The notes under the pieces are model-generated. The model made no database searches, was not told the DNA's origin, and saw only the letters and a list, made by a program, of their open reading frames with translations. DNA of 64,000 bases. Origin: Clavulina sp. PMI_390 (taxonomy: Eukaryota; Basidiomycota; Agaricomycetes; Cantharellales; Hydnaceae). This document shows positions 12,664 through 24,596 of this stretch, piece by piece. Made by a program: the position numbers and the translations under genes. The first letter of the stretch is position 1. Each line of letters starts with the position of its first letter. The stretch lies in assembly GCA_015039315.1 (NCBI GenBank), contig WIDE01000030.1, positions 159,544 through 223,543 on the forward strand, read 5' to 3'.

Positions 12664-15600
12664 ATGACTCAAACTCAGACTGAACCCTACTCGCCTGTCG
12701 AAGCTGTCGATACCGTTTCAGAATCCGCGCCTGCCACGTCTGTGATCAAGAAAAAGAAGAAACGATCGAAGAAAAAAGCATCTCAACCAGATGAGAGCGT
12801 CTCCGAAAATCATGCCGATGTAGCTGCAGCTGCTGCCCAGATCAACAGCATATCTATCTCCAAAGGGAAGCCGAAAAAGTCTCTTGGTGCTAGCCCTGGT
12901 AACCCACCCCCTCTCAAGTTGGCGCGCAATAAGCATTGGAAATATGTTTCCTCCTTCCATGTACGTGAAAGCACCATCCCCACCATTGATCTCCAACTCA
13001 GGAAACAAACTTCCGGCTGTTAACATGATGTTTACCTAGGGTCAATGGCTCACCTTGCCGATCGAGATGCTCGAATCCCTCTACACCTCGAACACTTCCC
13101 CAATGCCAGGTATTCCTATAGACGCAGATCTAGCAGCATCTTCAGCCCCCTCTCAGTTCTCTTCGTCTCCTAATGGGACAGCACGGAGACGGCGAACTCA
13201 GCTCGATCCGCGTCGTTCGCGAATGGCAGGAGGGCTCCACAGTCGAAGCGCCACATATACAGACGCCACTTCATCGACTGATCAAATCACACTGACCGTG
13301 CCCCCTCCTATCGATCCTGGTGTCTTCAGATCTCTCAAGGACGTCCGTCGTCTCGTTGACGAGGCAGCAGACCTGGTCCTGCGCGCTGCTTCGGGTCTCA
13401 CTGACCCTACCTCCCCCTCTCTCGATAAGACATATTCGAATTATTCTTATGGCAATAACTCTGGGTATGGATATGGTGGCTATCAGCAGCAACCCCATAA
13501 CACGAATCCAGGTGGTCGCAAAAGCACACTCTCTACGATTAGGGCAAATAGGATGCGAGCTCTTGCGGTGCAAAAGCTCGCAGAAGCCTACAAGACCGAT
13601 GAGATCGCCACTTGTGTCTTGATTATGAAAGGCACGACTGCATTTGAGGACTTGGCTGAGAGAGTTCTCAGACAGGGTATGAGTCCATTCTCACGTGTGG
13701 AGTTATAACTCCTAACATTTCCCATCACCAGACCCCTCCAATCTCGATGCCCAATACGTTCAATTCTTCCACCAAAAGGTGCCTTCCAGGTTAGCCATCT
13801 CCCCATATCTGACATCCGCTTTCTAATAACCAGGACTTCACATCCTGAATCGTTATAGTCCTCGACAGTTATGTGACACGACCACCGAGGCTCTTGACGC
13901 TCTAATCACCGCTCGGCCAGACCATCTGGAGTATTACCGCACAAGAGGAGTAGTGCATTGCTTCTTGGAGCAATACGATCTTGCTATCCGTGATTTCACG
14001 TTTGGTCTGCGTCAAGCCCTTGCTGCTCGCAAAAAGAAGCGCCAAGAGCAGCATGACGATGAACATGAAGACGAGGGGGAAGATTCCCATAACACCAATG
14101 CTCTCGACGTCGATGAAAGCAGGACTGGTGCGCATGGTCGACGCCGTAGGAGGAAAGATGAAGACAATGGATTGGAGGAGTCATTCCTGAGTGGTGGCTC
14201 AAAAGAGAATCCGGCCCTCCTTCATCACTCGCTCGGGCCGTCGGCCCCTGATCCACTGGAAACTCAACTTTTATTTAATCGCGCTGGCGCTAACCTCAAC
14301 TACGCTATTCATCTCATCGAGCGCACCGTTCTGTCTCTCGAGGGTGTCCCTTTCCCTACCTCAGACTCCCCCGAAGTCCGTTTGAGTGCGCTCGTCACAC
14401 CCCCACACCTCACACCTTTCTACGGACCATATGCGCAATCGGTGAAACCTCGATTCGGGGGAGTTGATCTCACAAATATTCTCGGACCGCGATCGGGCCT
14501 GAAATGGGCTGCTTATCGACGAGCCTTGAATGATGATCCTCAGCTCCAGGAGAATGTGAAGTGCTTACTTCGTGACAGCATCAAGGACTACAAGAAGTTC
14601 CTTAAGCATTTTGACACGATTGTTGTCCCTGAGTCCGCCGCTCCTCCTCCGAACATGGGAGCTATTGGACCACCGTATAGTAGTAGCGGTAGCGGCGCAC
14701 TGGATGTGCGCTCGCCACTTCCTTCATCCTCACTGACCCCACGTACGACATCGACGAATGGAAAGGGTAAAGCTATCGCAGCTGACCCATCTAAAGGCAT
14801 CTACCCATATAACTCATTATCCTCAATCAGCTACACTGCTAGCATGGGTACGTATAGCACTCATGATCCTCAGGGAGTGACAGGAGCAGAGACTTCCACT
14901 TCCTTGAGGGCACAGTCCTCTGCTAGTACCGGGCGCGCTCCACCGTTCGCTGATGGGGCCTCCAATGAGGTCGTTCCAACATCATTCGCGATCCCTCTCG
15001 GAGACCCCACCAAGTTCGCGGGGTCGGCAGACCCTGCGGCTTTGTATGAAGCTCTCCAGGGCCAAATCGGAAACTCGTCTCTTGCCTCGCTCATTCCTCA
15101 GTCTGTACTCGACCAGCTGCCGGCTCTGGCTGCAAAAGCCATTGATGCCACCCTGCAGCAATACAATGCACTTCAACCATCCCCCTCTGATGCACTACCA
15201 GGCGCTGCTGGCTCGTCCACGGGGAGCTGGGCTCCCGAACCATTGAAATGGAAAGATGTCCCACAGGCGAAGCAGGTGGCGTTTGCGCAATTCGTCACTG
15301 ATTGCCTACGTACATCTACCTCGGCAGTCGCCACCAGCTCGACCACCACAACGCACACGAACGCTGCCGGAATGAGTACGACTACCACTACAACCTTGCC
15401 TCTTTCGCCTGCTCCCGAGCTCGAGCGCTGCTTCCCCGTCGCACTCACGACGTATCATCCACTAATTATCGAGGCTCATTTTAGTATCTTGCTTGCCCAC
15501 CTTATGCTGGGGGAGCCTGATGGGGTGCTTGACAACTATGTCAAGGCTGCAATCAGTCTTGACGGGGCTGATGGCTATCCCATCTTCAGCCCCGCAAGGA

Positions 15601-16073
15601 GTATGGCACAATCTGATTTCAATGAGATCCTGGAAAGGCTCTGTGCTGCCTGGAAGTATGGCAAGGTAGCTCAGAATTCAACTACTCAAGTGGGTCTCAA
15701 CGTTGCCTTTCAAGCTCAAGCGAGTAGTTCGTCAAGGAATTCGGCTAGTGGGAGTGGAGCTTCAGGATCTGGATCTGGATCTTCAACCTCCCGGCCCGAT
15801 GTTAAGGGGAAACGCCCTGTCCTGTCGTCGCGCGGATCTGAAGAACATGCTGACACAGAAACTTCGGGTCTTGAAGCGATACGCACGCTTTTGGCACCAA
15901 TTTACACGAAGCTCGCCCACCAGCGGCGAGCTGGATCCTCACGGCCGGCTGGTATGCCTCTTATGTTATATTGTAGCCCAAGGGTGGACGTTGCGCTTGC
16001 TTGGCTTGCCGCAGTTCATTTACCCAGTTGGGAGGACCAAGAAACCGGTGGACGAAGTAGTCACCACTCTTGA
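12664..16073 (+). CDS. Large protein with TPR-like segment and low-complexity linkers, function unknown
   Basis: I do not recognise a named family. Exons inferred: 12664-12960, 13040-13676, 13732-13789 and 13859-16073. The start MTQTQTEPYSP is followed by a lysine cluster (KKKKKRSKKK), a possible nuclear signal. The middle holds helical TPR-like stretches: LRANRMRALAVQKLAEAYK-type helices near 13530-13600, DPSNLDAQYVQFFHQK, then RPDHLEYYRTRGVVHCFLEQ and YDLAIRDFTFGL (13917-14005), and ETQLLFNRAGANLNYAIHLI. Acidic and Ser/Thr-rich linkers dominate 14040-15400. Near the C-terminus, ITTYHPLIIEAHFSILLAHLML-like helices (about 15445-15510) and VDVALAWLAAVHLPSWE (15985-16035) look structured. The 13790-13858 intron is chosen because only that acceptor keeps the PRQLCDTTTEALDAL frame. 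The stop at 16073 could be wrong if an unseen intron lies near 15950. Confidence 0.7.
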
Positions 16074-16507
16074 GCATAATAGAGCATCGCCCATTGTTTT
16101 TCTCTTGATTGTGCTCCACTCGTTCATCGGGTTTGGATAGGGTCATTTGTAGATAGCGTATCGTACACCGGCAACGTAGCTATGCCGCTTTCGTCGCTTT
16201 CAATTGTACAAAATAGGCATATACTGGTCAGACAAATCCGGCCACACGTGAACGTGGTTGACATCGAGTCCGGTCGCCTCGGTTATCATCTCATCTAATA
16301 CGTTTGCTGACCATATGGGAGGATGTCCAATGAGCTTTGACAGGCGACTATGGCGTGGAATAGCAGATAGTGGTCAAGTGGACTGGCGATGCAGCCGCAA
16401 CGAGATTCAAATCATCAAAGCATCTAACCATATTTTCTCTCGGGAGATCTAAAAATATGGGGCGTCAATACGGCGTCTGATAGAATACACCCCACGAGCT
16501 GTACCTC
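16074..16507. other. Convergent 3' intergenic region
   Basis: Lies between the stop of the TPR-like gene and the stop of the minus-strand membrane protein gene. An open frame at 16258-16452 has no recognisable content. I see nothing else. Confidence 0.5.
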
Positions 16508-17322
16508 TTATGATTTCTTCCTCTTCTCAGATTCTCCATCGAAGGATGCTGAGAGCAAGTCAACAGAAGCGATCACGGGCTTGACGAGAAGCACCGACGT
16601 GACCAGAACCATGATGAGTAGTATGATGGTGGGTAATATACTTGTTGGGACAGCCCCAAACGCAAGCGATTCGTAGAGAATGCTGACTGGTATGTCAACG
16701 TTGTCTTGCGTTCCCCCTTGGTGATCATTGGGTGAACGCACGCCTGTGGCTTGGAGGAGGACACGAGCATAGACAAAAGGAGACGCGCGGTGCGACACCC
16801 CGTCATCTTCATAGACTGTTGAGTTGGTTGAGCCATTTAACTTTGCCAATGCCTCCTCGTCCAACATTGAGACGAAGAACCGAGCAGGGAACTACGCGAT
16901 GAATGATCAGTTGTATATCTCTTTAGTCCACACGGGAGGAAGCAGCACGAACAGAGGCTGGCCAGGATAGTCTCAGCGTCTTGGCACCATATGGCAGCGC
17001 GGGTAATCTTAGAATGAGCTCATGAGGGCACATCCCAAGAGTTGCGACCGAGTCGCATACAGACTTCTGAGCCCCTGACGAATGTCCACCAGGAATGATG
17101 AGCTGACGAGTGACACCATCAACGAGACCTTCGCTCTTCGACATCCTACGGAGTTGTGGATATCCAATAAACACCCGGGTGGACGGCATATGGTGCTCAC
17201 CAGCGCAAATTGAGTGGGACAAGATGTTTCTCCGACGTCACAAAATTACGGATTTCGGTATCAGCCCTGCATAAGTGAGCGAATAAAACGATTATAAGAC
17301 TCGTGAGGAATAGATTCGTCAT
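16508..17322 (-). CDS. Small type I membrane protein of the secretory pathway (possibly a PGA1/PIG-X-type GPI cofactor)
   Basis: Reconstructed from three exons. Exon 1 (17322 to about 17201) begins MTNLFLTSLIIVLFAHLC, a clear signal peptide, and continues ADTEIRNFVTSEKHLVPLNL. Exon 2 starts after the acceptor near 17146 and carries VTRQLIIPGGH, CPHELILRLPALPYGAKTLR and LSWPAS. Exon 3 ends at 16508 and carries FPARFFVSMLDEEALAKL, VYARVLLQATGVRSPND, one strong transmembrane segment (ILPTIILLIMVLVTSVLLV, about 16655-16595) and a short Lys/Arg-rich tail. The product is roughly 210-220 residues: signal peptide, luminal beta-rich domain, one membrane span, basic cytosolic end. This plan resembles small ER cofactors of GPI mannosyltransferases, but I have no diagnostic motif and give that only as a hypothesis. 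Confidence 0.65.
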
Positions 17323-19890
17323 TCTTGTAGCTGAACAAGCAAGATGCGATCAAGGAGGTGACAAACTGGCATTTGCCTTTGTTTGGGTTGATTCTCACGC
17401 TTGCTCAATTGTCTCCGCACCTGCCAGTGATGCCAGTATCACCATCATTGTCGATTGTGTGAGGTGTTCTACAAAAAACAAGGATGCAAGCGAATTATCC
17501 CCTGACACCATTTTCTATGATCTCGCCGACGAGATGAACAGATCCCTTCAACTTTCTCGTCTGCAGAGCTAACCTTCGACCTCCGCAACTTTGGCGTAGT
17601 ATCCTAATCGTTAAACGCTACGTCTAGGGCTTAATGAGCCCAGCATTACCGTAACATGTAGACATATTTGTCTCCTACGTGTAGAGATAGTCGGTGGCTA
17701 ACTGCCAAAGTGAGAGTCCTACATCAGTCCACTTGGCAGCCTTGAGTATCGCTAGTGCTCTTGCTTCCACATTTCCACCTGCACGGGGCGAGCTTGTTCA
17801 TCATATCTTTGAATTATCTCTGGCGCCTTCTCCTGTAGACAGAATTGCTATGACGGAAACTCTTGCTTCTCATCACTTGGCCATTCTGAGCGTTCCAATG
17901 TGGCACTGATTCAATGGAGAGTACTCCGCGTCAGGGGTCCCACTTCCTATCTAAAATACACCATATGTGCTACCGTAATTCTTGTCATGTGTGAGTCCGA
18001 GCTCTTAAGCCCCGCTCAATTTGTCCAACACTGGCCGTTCGATCTTCGGGGCGTCTCGGAAGGGACAAGATATTGGTTGTACATTTCCCTCGCTCACAAG
18101 ACCAATAAAGATATCTATAACGGCTTCGTCCACCGTTTCTAGTGTGTGCCCGATTAAGCCAAGTAGAAACGGGGGACATCACCGAGGCTCCTCCCTTCTC
18201 CTGCATCCTGCAGTATTGCGCCCACCTTGCCTCTGCGGCGCAGCGGATTACTAAACCAGGCATTCTATTGCACGGGAATGTGACAAAAATTGTGCGCCCT
18301 TCATCTTCCGCGCTACTCCGCCTGATGCACTACATTGAAGCTCACAGCATCAGAACTTGCGAAGTTCACAGCCCTATTTATCTTGGGATCGAGAGATTCG
18401 CTCCATCAGAAAACCATCGCGCCGTAGCCACAGATGGCCATCGAGAATGCTGGAATTCCCACAACTGAACTGATGCCCAAGCAATGCGCTTGTCATGCAT
18501 GGTACAGTCATGCGTTGTCATCCACAACTAATCAAGCATGGATGGCCTTGCAATGCCACCTAGATGGGGTCTAACCACTCCTAATTCGCAATCAGGGCTC
18601 ATTTTTATGTGTTTTCATGGTGGGAGCGGGTCCCCCGCTCCGGAAATGAGCGAGTGTGGATTCCAAAGTAGTATGTTTATCGCGGGACCGAAGATTAGAT
18701 CTAACTTATGTCCTTTAGTTCTGGTATACATGTACTCTTTGCATGGCCATGAAAGCGGGATGAACCAGAAATGGCTATCCATAGCTACGGCTCTCTTTAT
18801 TAATCTAGCTGCAGAAGCCCGTCTCGAGTACCGGCGGTGGGGACATTGAGGGTCCATGGCCAATCAACTCCCCATGGAGTCGACTGCATCGGCTTCTCAG
18901 TCCCAGAGATTCCTAACGCAAACCAGGTGGCCGCGTGGTGCCAGCGAGGCTTAGGCAACCTCGCCGTACTGTGCTGTGCCATGATCATAATGAACCAGCA
19001 TGTAACTGATCACAAGCTGATAAGCGACCCTGATCTCTGCTACCGAACGAAGACTTTTCACTGTCAGCCCTACCAAGCGAGGTGATGCTGTCAGTGGTAA
19101 TTTGGGGGTTAAGAGATGGGCATGAGGCCCGGCGATATGATGGGAAGGAGATAAACCCGAAGTCCATGGAGGTGGCGTGATGTGATGTTCTGGGGAAGGG
19201 CAGCATTGCAGGGCACGGGGTAAGACAAACGGATTTAATCTAGGACACAATCGAGTAACCTCTGGGAGCCACAGGAAGCCGCCGATAGGTGCTTAATGCT
19301 AATGACGGTGCTGAGAAAACAGCGCGCGCAAGACTGAGTTGACTTTTGACAGGCCGCCTCCGAGGAGGTCGGATGGCCGAGGACGAAAGGTTGATGAAAC
19401 GCATTTTCGCATTTGGACGTCTCAATAGAAATGAGATCGCCGCACCGTGATCTGGTATGCGTGGAATGGTGGCTTGGTGTGGGTTCACGTCCAATGCGCG
19501 CGGACCGAGAGGGGGACGCTGCAGGGACGGCGAGGTATGACTCAAGATTAGACGTTTGTATGCCGGGCATACTTCTGCGATCTGGCTGGAGTTTAGCCAA
19601 GGGATGACGAAAAAGCGCAGAATCCGGGGATTCCGCGCCCCGGATTTAAGGCCATGGACTCAAGACCTCTTCTCGGGGCCCATAAATACACATTGCCTGA
19701 GGGGATGGTGGATCACCGAACCCATCCCCCCCTGCACTTTCTGCAAGCGCCCGGTGCGCCAATAAGCCCATCGCCAGCGAAACAACCCACTGTGTAAGTG
19801 GAACGCATTTCTGTCCTGGCTGCTCGAACAAGTTAGTCTAACCTCTGAACATGTTTTGGCCCACTAGTCTTCTTTCCAACAACTTTCTTC
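17323..19890. other. 2.6-kb region without a supportable gene; possible gene relic near 17310-17910
   Basis: Two plus-strand open stretches, 17303-17572 (ending in DTIFYDLADEMNRSLQL) and 17694-17909 (LAALSIASALASTFPPARGE and HHIFELSLAPSPVDRIAMTE), read like protein. However, I can assign no start, no family and no coherent downstream exons. They may be remnants of a gene, or exons of one I cannot assemble. The rest of the interval (18000-19850) has only short chance-like frames on both strands. The last few hundred bases must hold the promoter of the DUF1857 gene. Confidence 0.35.
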
Positions 19891-20474
19891 ATGGTCGCTC
19901 CAGTCGTCTTGAGCGCTCCGGTACCGCCCGATCTAACCCACAGCCAGGTCTGGCAGGGCCTGCAGATAAAGGCGCGGAACGAGGTGGGCTTTATGCCTGC
20001 ATTCCTCGAATGCCAGCCGTTGGGAACCGCCAATGCTACCACTGGATCATTCTTACGACGGTCCAAGATGCAAGAGCTCCATTCCGGGGACCCAGTAGAG
20101 GTGGTAGAGGAGGTCACCGAGTTCAGCCCAACGATGGTGAGCAAAACATTTCATAGATCCAGCCGCCTGCCGCCGCTGGTGTGGCGACATGTGTGTTCTG
20201 TTGTGTCGATCGACGCGCTCAACTCGCACTTTACCAGGTTCATTATCGACGATTTGACAACGCCGCGGAGGTCTTCAACACCATCAGCCGCGATCCGAAA
20301 ACGGGGGAACTGGTCTTGACTTTTTCATATCATCTGAAATTCTCACAAGTGCCAGGATCACCAGATGAAGAGGAGCTATACCAAAAGGCACGCCGAAGCA
20401 TATACGAGACAAACTGCCTGATGAAGACATTAGGTCGAATAAGGCGACTCGTGGCAGAGGGCACGCTCGGGTAG
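19891..20474 (+). CDS. DUF1857 family protein (SRPBCC / AtaL-like fold)
   Basis: Two exons, 19891-20136 and 20238-20474, joined in phase as SPTM-VHYRRFDN. The product is about 160 residues, the usual length for DUF1857. This fungal family adopts the SRPBCC (Bet v1-like) ligand-binding fold and includes AtaL-type proteins; its biochemical role is mostly unknown. Visible features: the N-terminal LSAPVPPDLTHSQVWQGLQI helix, EVVEEVTEFSPTM strand, NAAEVFNTISRDPKTGELVL, LTFSYHLKF and a C-terminal amphipathic helix ending RIRRLVAEGTLG. No signal peptide is visible, so it is likely cytosolic. It sits just upstream of the F-box array in the same orientation, with no sign of functional linkage. Confidence 0.82.
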
Positions 20475-20761
20475 ATGTTCATGTCCATGGTGAGACTGGA
20501 CAATGTTTTTGGACCAATCAGGGCGGCGGCTGTTACATTATCACATACCCTATTTTTTCTATAGTCAGACTCGATCACAAGTGCGCAATAGGACACGAAA
20601 ATTATCACAATCTAATACGAGCTTGGTCGAGTTGGGTGTTGGGTGGAAAGGTCAGAAACTGTGGCCGCTCCAGTCACGTGCGGCCGTGGAGGACGAACTA
20701 CCTCCCAGCGAGCTGCACAGCGCATCGCCTCTTTTGCAATATACCACCCTTCCATCCAACC

Positions 20762-22261
20762 ATGTCCATTGACACTGAACCTCTCGCTATAGCTCTTTCT
20801 TGCCTCGAGTCGTTTACTAGCCGCAGTATTCCCCTCGATGCTCAGTCAGTGCCTCTCCTCGTGGCAGATCCCCGAGCCAAGACTGCGGCCAGGCATCGAC
20901 TACACACAGCTGTCTCTCAGGTAGATGACGCGCTTATCACAGCTATGACGCTAGAGACAAAGATCCAAGAAATTCTCTTCGATTTGAGACTATCACGGTC
21001 TCGAGCACTCAACCTCGACGCTCCCGCGTCTGCACTCCCCACTGAAATACTTCAACTCATATTCGAGTACGTCCTTGCAAATGATAGCAGTCCATGGAGC
21101 CGTATTATCCTAAGCCAGGTGTGCTCCTTATGGCGTGTAGCCAGTCTTGGGTTTGCCAAGATGTGGACGTGCATTGTAATCGAAAACAACCACGACATCC
21201 CATTACTAGCGGCCTTCAATAAGCGCACAGGGCCGCTACCTATAGAACTACGAGTCACTAACCCAGATATTTGGGACCACGATATGAATGCCTATATTGA
21301 GCGCTTCATGTCTACTCGCCTCACCCAACTTACACTTCATACCAAAGAATATGGCGTCGAACAGGCAATTGCGACAATCGACCCCCTTCAGCTGAGGACC
21401 CTATCTTTGCATGGGAACGGGCAGCATTTTGAAATCCCCCATAACATATCCTTGATCCGTCGCTTGGAATTTTCACGTCTGAAGCTGGATGCTCCGGTAA
21501 CCGGGCTTCTGCTTCCTTACCTCGACTTCCTTCACGTCGATTCCACCACGCTACGCAGTCTATCTAGCATCTTGCGTGATCTCGATGCACCAGCTCTCCG
21601 ATGGCTGAAGATTGGAGGGATCAAACTTGATGCGGCAATTGAAGAAGCGGATTTCCCTTTTGACGTCAATCTTCCTGGCCTTCAGTGGCTAGAGCTTTTC
21701 AGATGTCAGACGGAGGCTCTTCGAGCGATACTCGGTCATCTCACTGCCCCCAAACTATCCTTCATGCATATCGAGCTGGGCACGGCCCACGATTTTGCCC
21801 ACGAAATCTCCCTAGACTTCCGGACGATTTTTTCCAATGCAGTACGTTCATTTCTTGGAGTTGCTATGATAGTTCATATTCACATACCTACCTTATGACC
21901 ACACTCCTCTTGTGACTACATCTAGTTCGCCTTTCGTTTCACCACCCTTGAGAAGATATCCATGCGGATCGTTTCCGTATTCGCCCTTCCCCTCTTTGCA
22001 GCCCTCCTGAACGAAAATGAAGATGAAGATATTATCCTCCCTGAGCTCAAACACCTTTCCATATATCTCCTCGATCTTCCTCCTGGGCGTCATTTTGCTA
22101 TTGCGGTCACACGCCGGATCCAGAGTCTCATTCGCAAGCGGGTACCGCCGAGCGCACCTGCAGAGATTTCGCGAATCGAGTCACTCAAGCTAGCCCGTGG
22201 ATTCGTCATGGATTCTGAAGATTGGTTCAAGGAGAATGTACCGGACTTCCGTATCGTGTAA
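20762..22261 (+). CDS. F-box protein, tandem copy 1
   Basis: Exons 20762-21841 and 21926-22261. The N-terminus (MSIDTEPLAIALSCLESF) leads through a predicted coiled coil (about residues 30-75, SQVDDALITAMTLETKIQEI) into an F-box: ALPTEILQLIFEYVL ... IILSQVCSLWRVASLGFAKM, about residues 88-140. F-box domains bind Skp1 in SCF ubiquitin ligases. The remaining 300 or so residues carry irregular leucine-rich strands (LRTLSLHGNG, LRWLKIGGIKL, LQWLELFRCQ), likely the substrate-binding part. It ends ENVPDFRIV. This is the most diverged of three tandem paralogues; its intron position matches copy 2. Such families are greatly expanded in Agaricomycetes and target prediction is not possible. Confidence 0.88.
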
Positions 22262-22891
22262 AAGCTGTTAAAGATGCCTCGTAGCATTCAACAAAACGAG
22301 GGGCGGCTTTGTTTGAATGAGGTGGCTCCTCCTCTCATAATAGATCTCCAAGGTACTCAATTTAATCATCTGGTAGGTTAATTCGCTTGCTTGGTGCGCA
22401 GTTGCTCGTCAATCTCAGGTAGAAGACGTGTCAGAACCACGAAACAACCAAGCATTAACATCTAAGGACTGGGAAGGCCCATCATGTGTTGGTCATAAAT
22501 TCTATCTCAGCGCTCGACAAGTAGTGAGACCCAGGAGGTATAAACCGCTCAAAGACCACTCAGCGTAATCCTATAACATGTAGTATGATGCCACCAACAT
22601 TCTCCATCAGGGACGGCGTCAGGAGATTTCTGAGACGATGCACAATGGCGTCTGAACCGTTGGGGAAGCTATGGCGGCATCACATCCCTATTTTACCACG
22701 TAGCCGAAGGATAGATTGGATTTTGATGTGAAATTACTGCAATCCAGTGAGAGGAGAGGGTGCTCGTTGGTTGCAGTGGCCAGAGCTCTGCCCGCTATTT
22801 CAAATCGGTGACGTGTGACTGTCGGCCAACTGCTTTGGCACAAGCTGCACAGCACATCGCCTTTTAACGATCCACATCCTATCATCCAAAC
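22262..22891. other. Intergenic spacer between F-box copies 1 and 2
   Basis: 630 bp. Parts match the spacer before copy 3, for example the GCGCAGTTGC-type stretch near 22397-22410 versus 24637-24650, and GGAGGTATAAACC at 22534-22546 versus GGAGCTATAACCC at 24776. The duplicated unit therefore included upstream sequence. No gene is seen. Confidence 0.55.
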
Positions 22892-24364
22892 ATGACCCTT
22901 GATGCTAAACCTCTCGCTGGAGCCATGGCTTGCCTTGAGTCGTTCAGCAGCATTGTCATTGATGCTCGGTCAATGCCCAACATGGCGTCAAATCCTCTTG
23001 ACAGGAGCGCAGCTAGACAACAGCTGAACATGGCTCTCTCTCAGGCAGACGAAGCTATCCTTACGGTGAGATCACTAGAGAGGAAGCTCCGAAAGATACT
23101 GTCTAGTTTGAAAATTTGGCGCTCTCGAGCGGTCAACCTTGATGCCCCAGCTTCTGCCCTCCCCACTGAGCTGCTTCAACTCGTTTTTGAGTATGTCCTC
23201 GTGGATGATAGCAGTCCGTTGATTCGTCTCACTCTGAGCCATGTTTGCTCTGTGTGGCGCGCTGCCAGCATCGGTTTTACGAAAATGTGGACAAGTATTA
23301 CCATCGCGAATCCCAGCAATATTCCACTATTGGCTGCTTTCAGCGAACGCGCGGGGTCATTGCCCATAGATTTGCATGTAACAGACCCGAATATCTGGGG
23401 CGACCGCATGGATGGTTATATTCAACGTTTCCTGCTCAATCGTATCAGCCAAATCACGCACCACACCAGAAGTCCTAGGGTAGAACCATCCGTCGCGATG
23501 ATCAATCCATCTCAGCTGAACAGCTTGTCTATTCGAGGGATTGGGCAGCATTTTACCATCCCTTACAACATTTCCCTCCTCCGTCGCTTAAAATTGTCAC
23601 ACTTGGAGTTGACTGCTTCAAGCACTGCACTCGTTCTCCCTTACCTAGATTTCCTTCATATTGGTTCCACCACCCTACGGAGCCTATCCCGCCTCTTAAG
23701 CAATATTGATTCACCAGCACTCCAACACGTCAAACTCACTGGGATAATACTTGGATCAGAAGCGGAGGGGATGGCGTTTTCTCCAGAAGTCAACCTAGGA
23801 GGTCTCCAGAAGTTGGAGCTTTTCCAGTGTCAGGTCGACGTTCTTCGAACAATTACCGGCCATCTCATCGCACCCGCCCTATCCTTCATATATATCGAGC
23901 TCAGCACATCTCATCCATTTGCTCACCAGGTCACCCTTGATTTCCGGACGATTTTGTTTGACGCTGTAAGCTCATGCTCATCCGCTGCAAATCTATGATA
24001 GCTTCATTTTTCTTATCACGTCCCTGCATAGTTTTCCCTTCGTTTCAAAGAGCTCGAGAAAATATCCGTACGAATCAGTTGGGTGTTCGCACTCCCTCTC
24101 CTTGGGGCCGTTCTTGATACACATCAAGTTGAAACCCACCTCCCTAAGCTCAAATTCATCTCTTTTTATCTCCTCGATCCTCCGCCTAGGGGCCATTTTA
24201 CGCTCGCCATTACACGTCGTATCCAGGACCTGGTCCGTCAGCGTGCCCCACCGAACGCGCCTGCACATATCTCGCAGATCGAATCGCTCAAGCTAGCCCG
24301 TCCACTTATCATGGATTCCGAGGCTTGGTTCCTGGAGAACGTTCCACGCTTTTGGGTCGTGTGA
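22892..24364 (+). CDS. F-box protein, tandem copy 2
   Basis: Exons 22892-23965 and 24032-24364. It starts MTLDAKPLAGAMACLESF and has the same plan as copy 1: coiled coil, F-box (ALPTELLQLVFEYVL ... LTLSHVCSVWRAASIGFTKM), then leucine-rich strands (LNSLSIRGIG, LRRLKLSHLEL, LQKLELFQCQ). The C-terminal exon contains VRISWVFALPLLGAVL and VTRRIQ-like repeats, ending ENVPRFWVV. It is closest to copy 3, sharing long stretches such as PLIMDSE and NAPA-ISQIESL. SCF substrate receptor by inference. Confidence 0.88.
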
Positions 24365-24480
24365 CGATGAAGACTTGCTTCAAGTCAATTAATGTTAAAG
24401 CAGATGACGCTCGACGCTCGGCGTCTTTCATATTAATACGACAGTGCCCTGATCTCCCATCTCCCACCCATTATGGCCCT

Positions 24481-24596
24481 AATACCTTCGTGTGTAGGTA
24501 GCTACCTCGCCTGCTCCAATCTTCATCTGCTCCCTAGTCACTGCGTTTCTCGCCTCAAAGGTTAGGCTATCGGGTCCACAGACCATGACGACAGGC
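24481..24596 (-). pseudogene. Fossil of the ferric reductase 3' end, carried by F-box duplication
   Basis: Read on the minus strand this stretch gives VCGPDSLTFEARNAVTREQM then KIGAGEVA. It lines up with the C-terminal exon of the intact ferric reductase at 26674-26877 (VCGPNELTFDARNTVAREQM, KIAAGEVACTECYLHTEAF). The fragment lacks the CTEC segment because about 15 bases are missing, and it ends early. No other ferric reductase exon is nearby. It lies at the same place relative to F-box copy 2 as the true gene end does to copy 3, so it marks the edge of the tandem duplication. Confidence 0.85.

Noticed and set aside
15951..15975. Possible 25-nt intron near the end of the TPR-like gene
   Set aside because: GT...AG ends are present, but 25 nt is too short for a spliceosomal intron in this genome, where others are about 50-95 nt.
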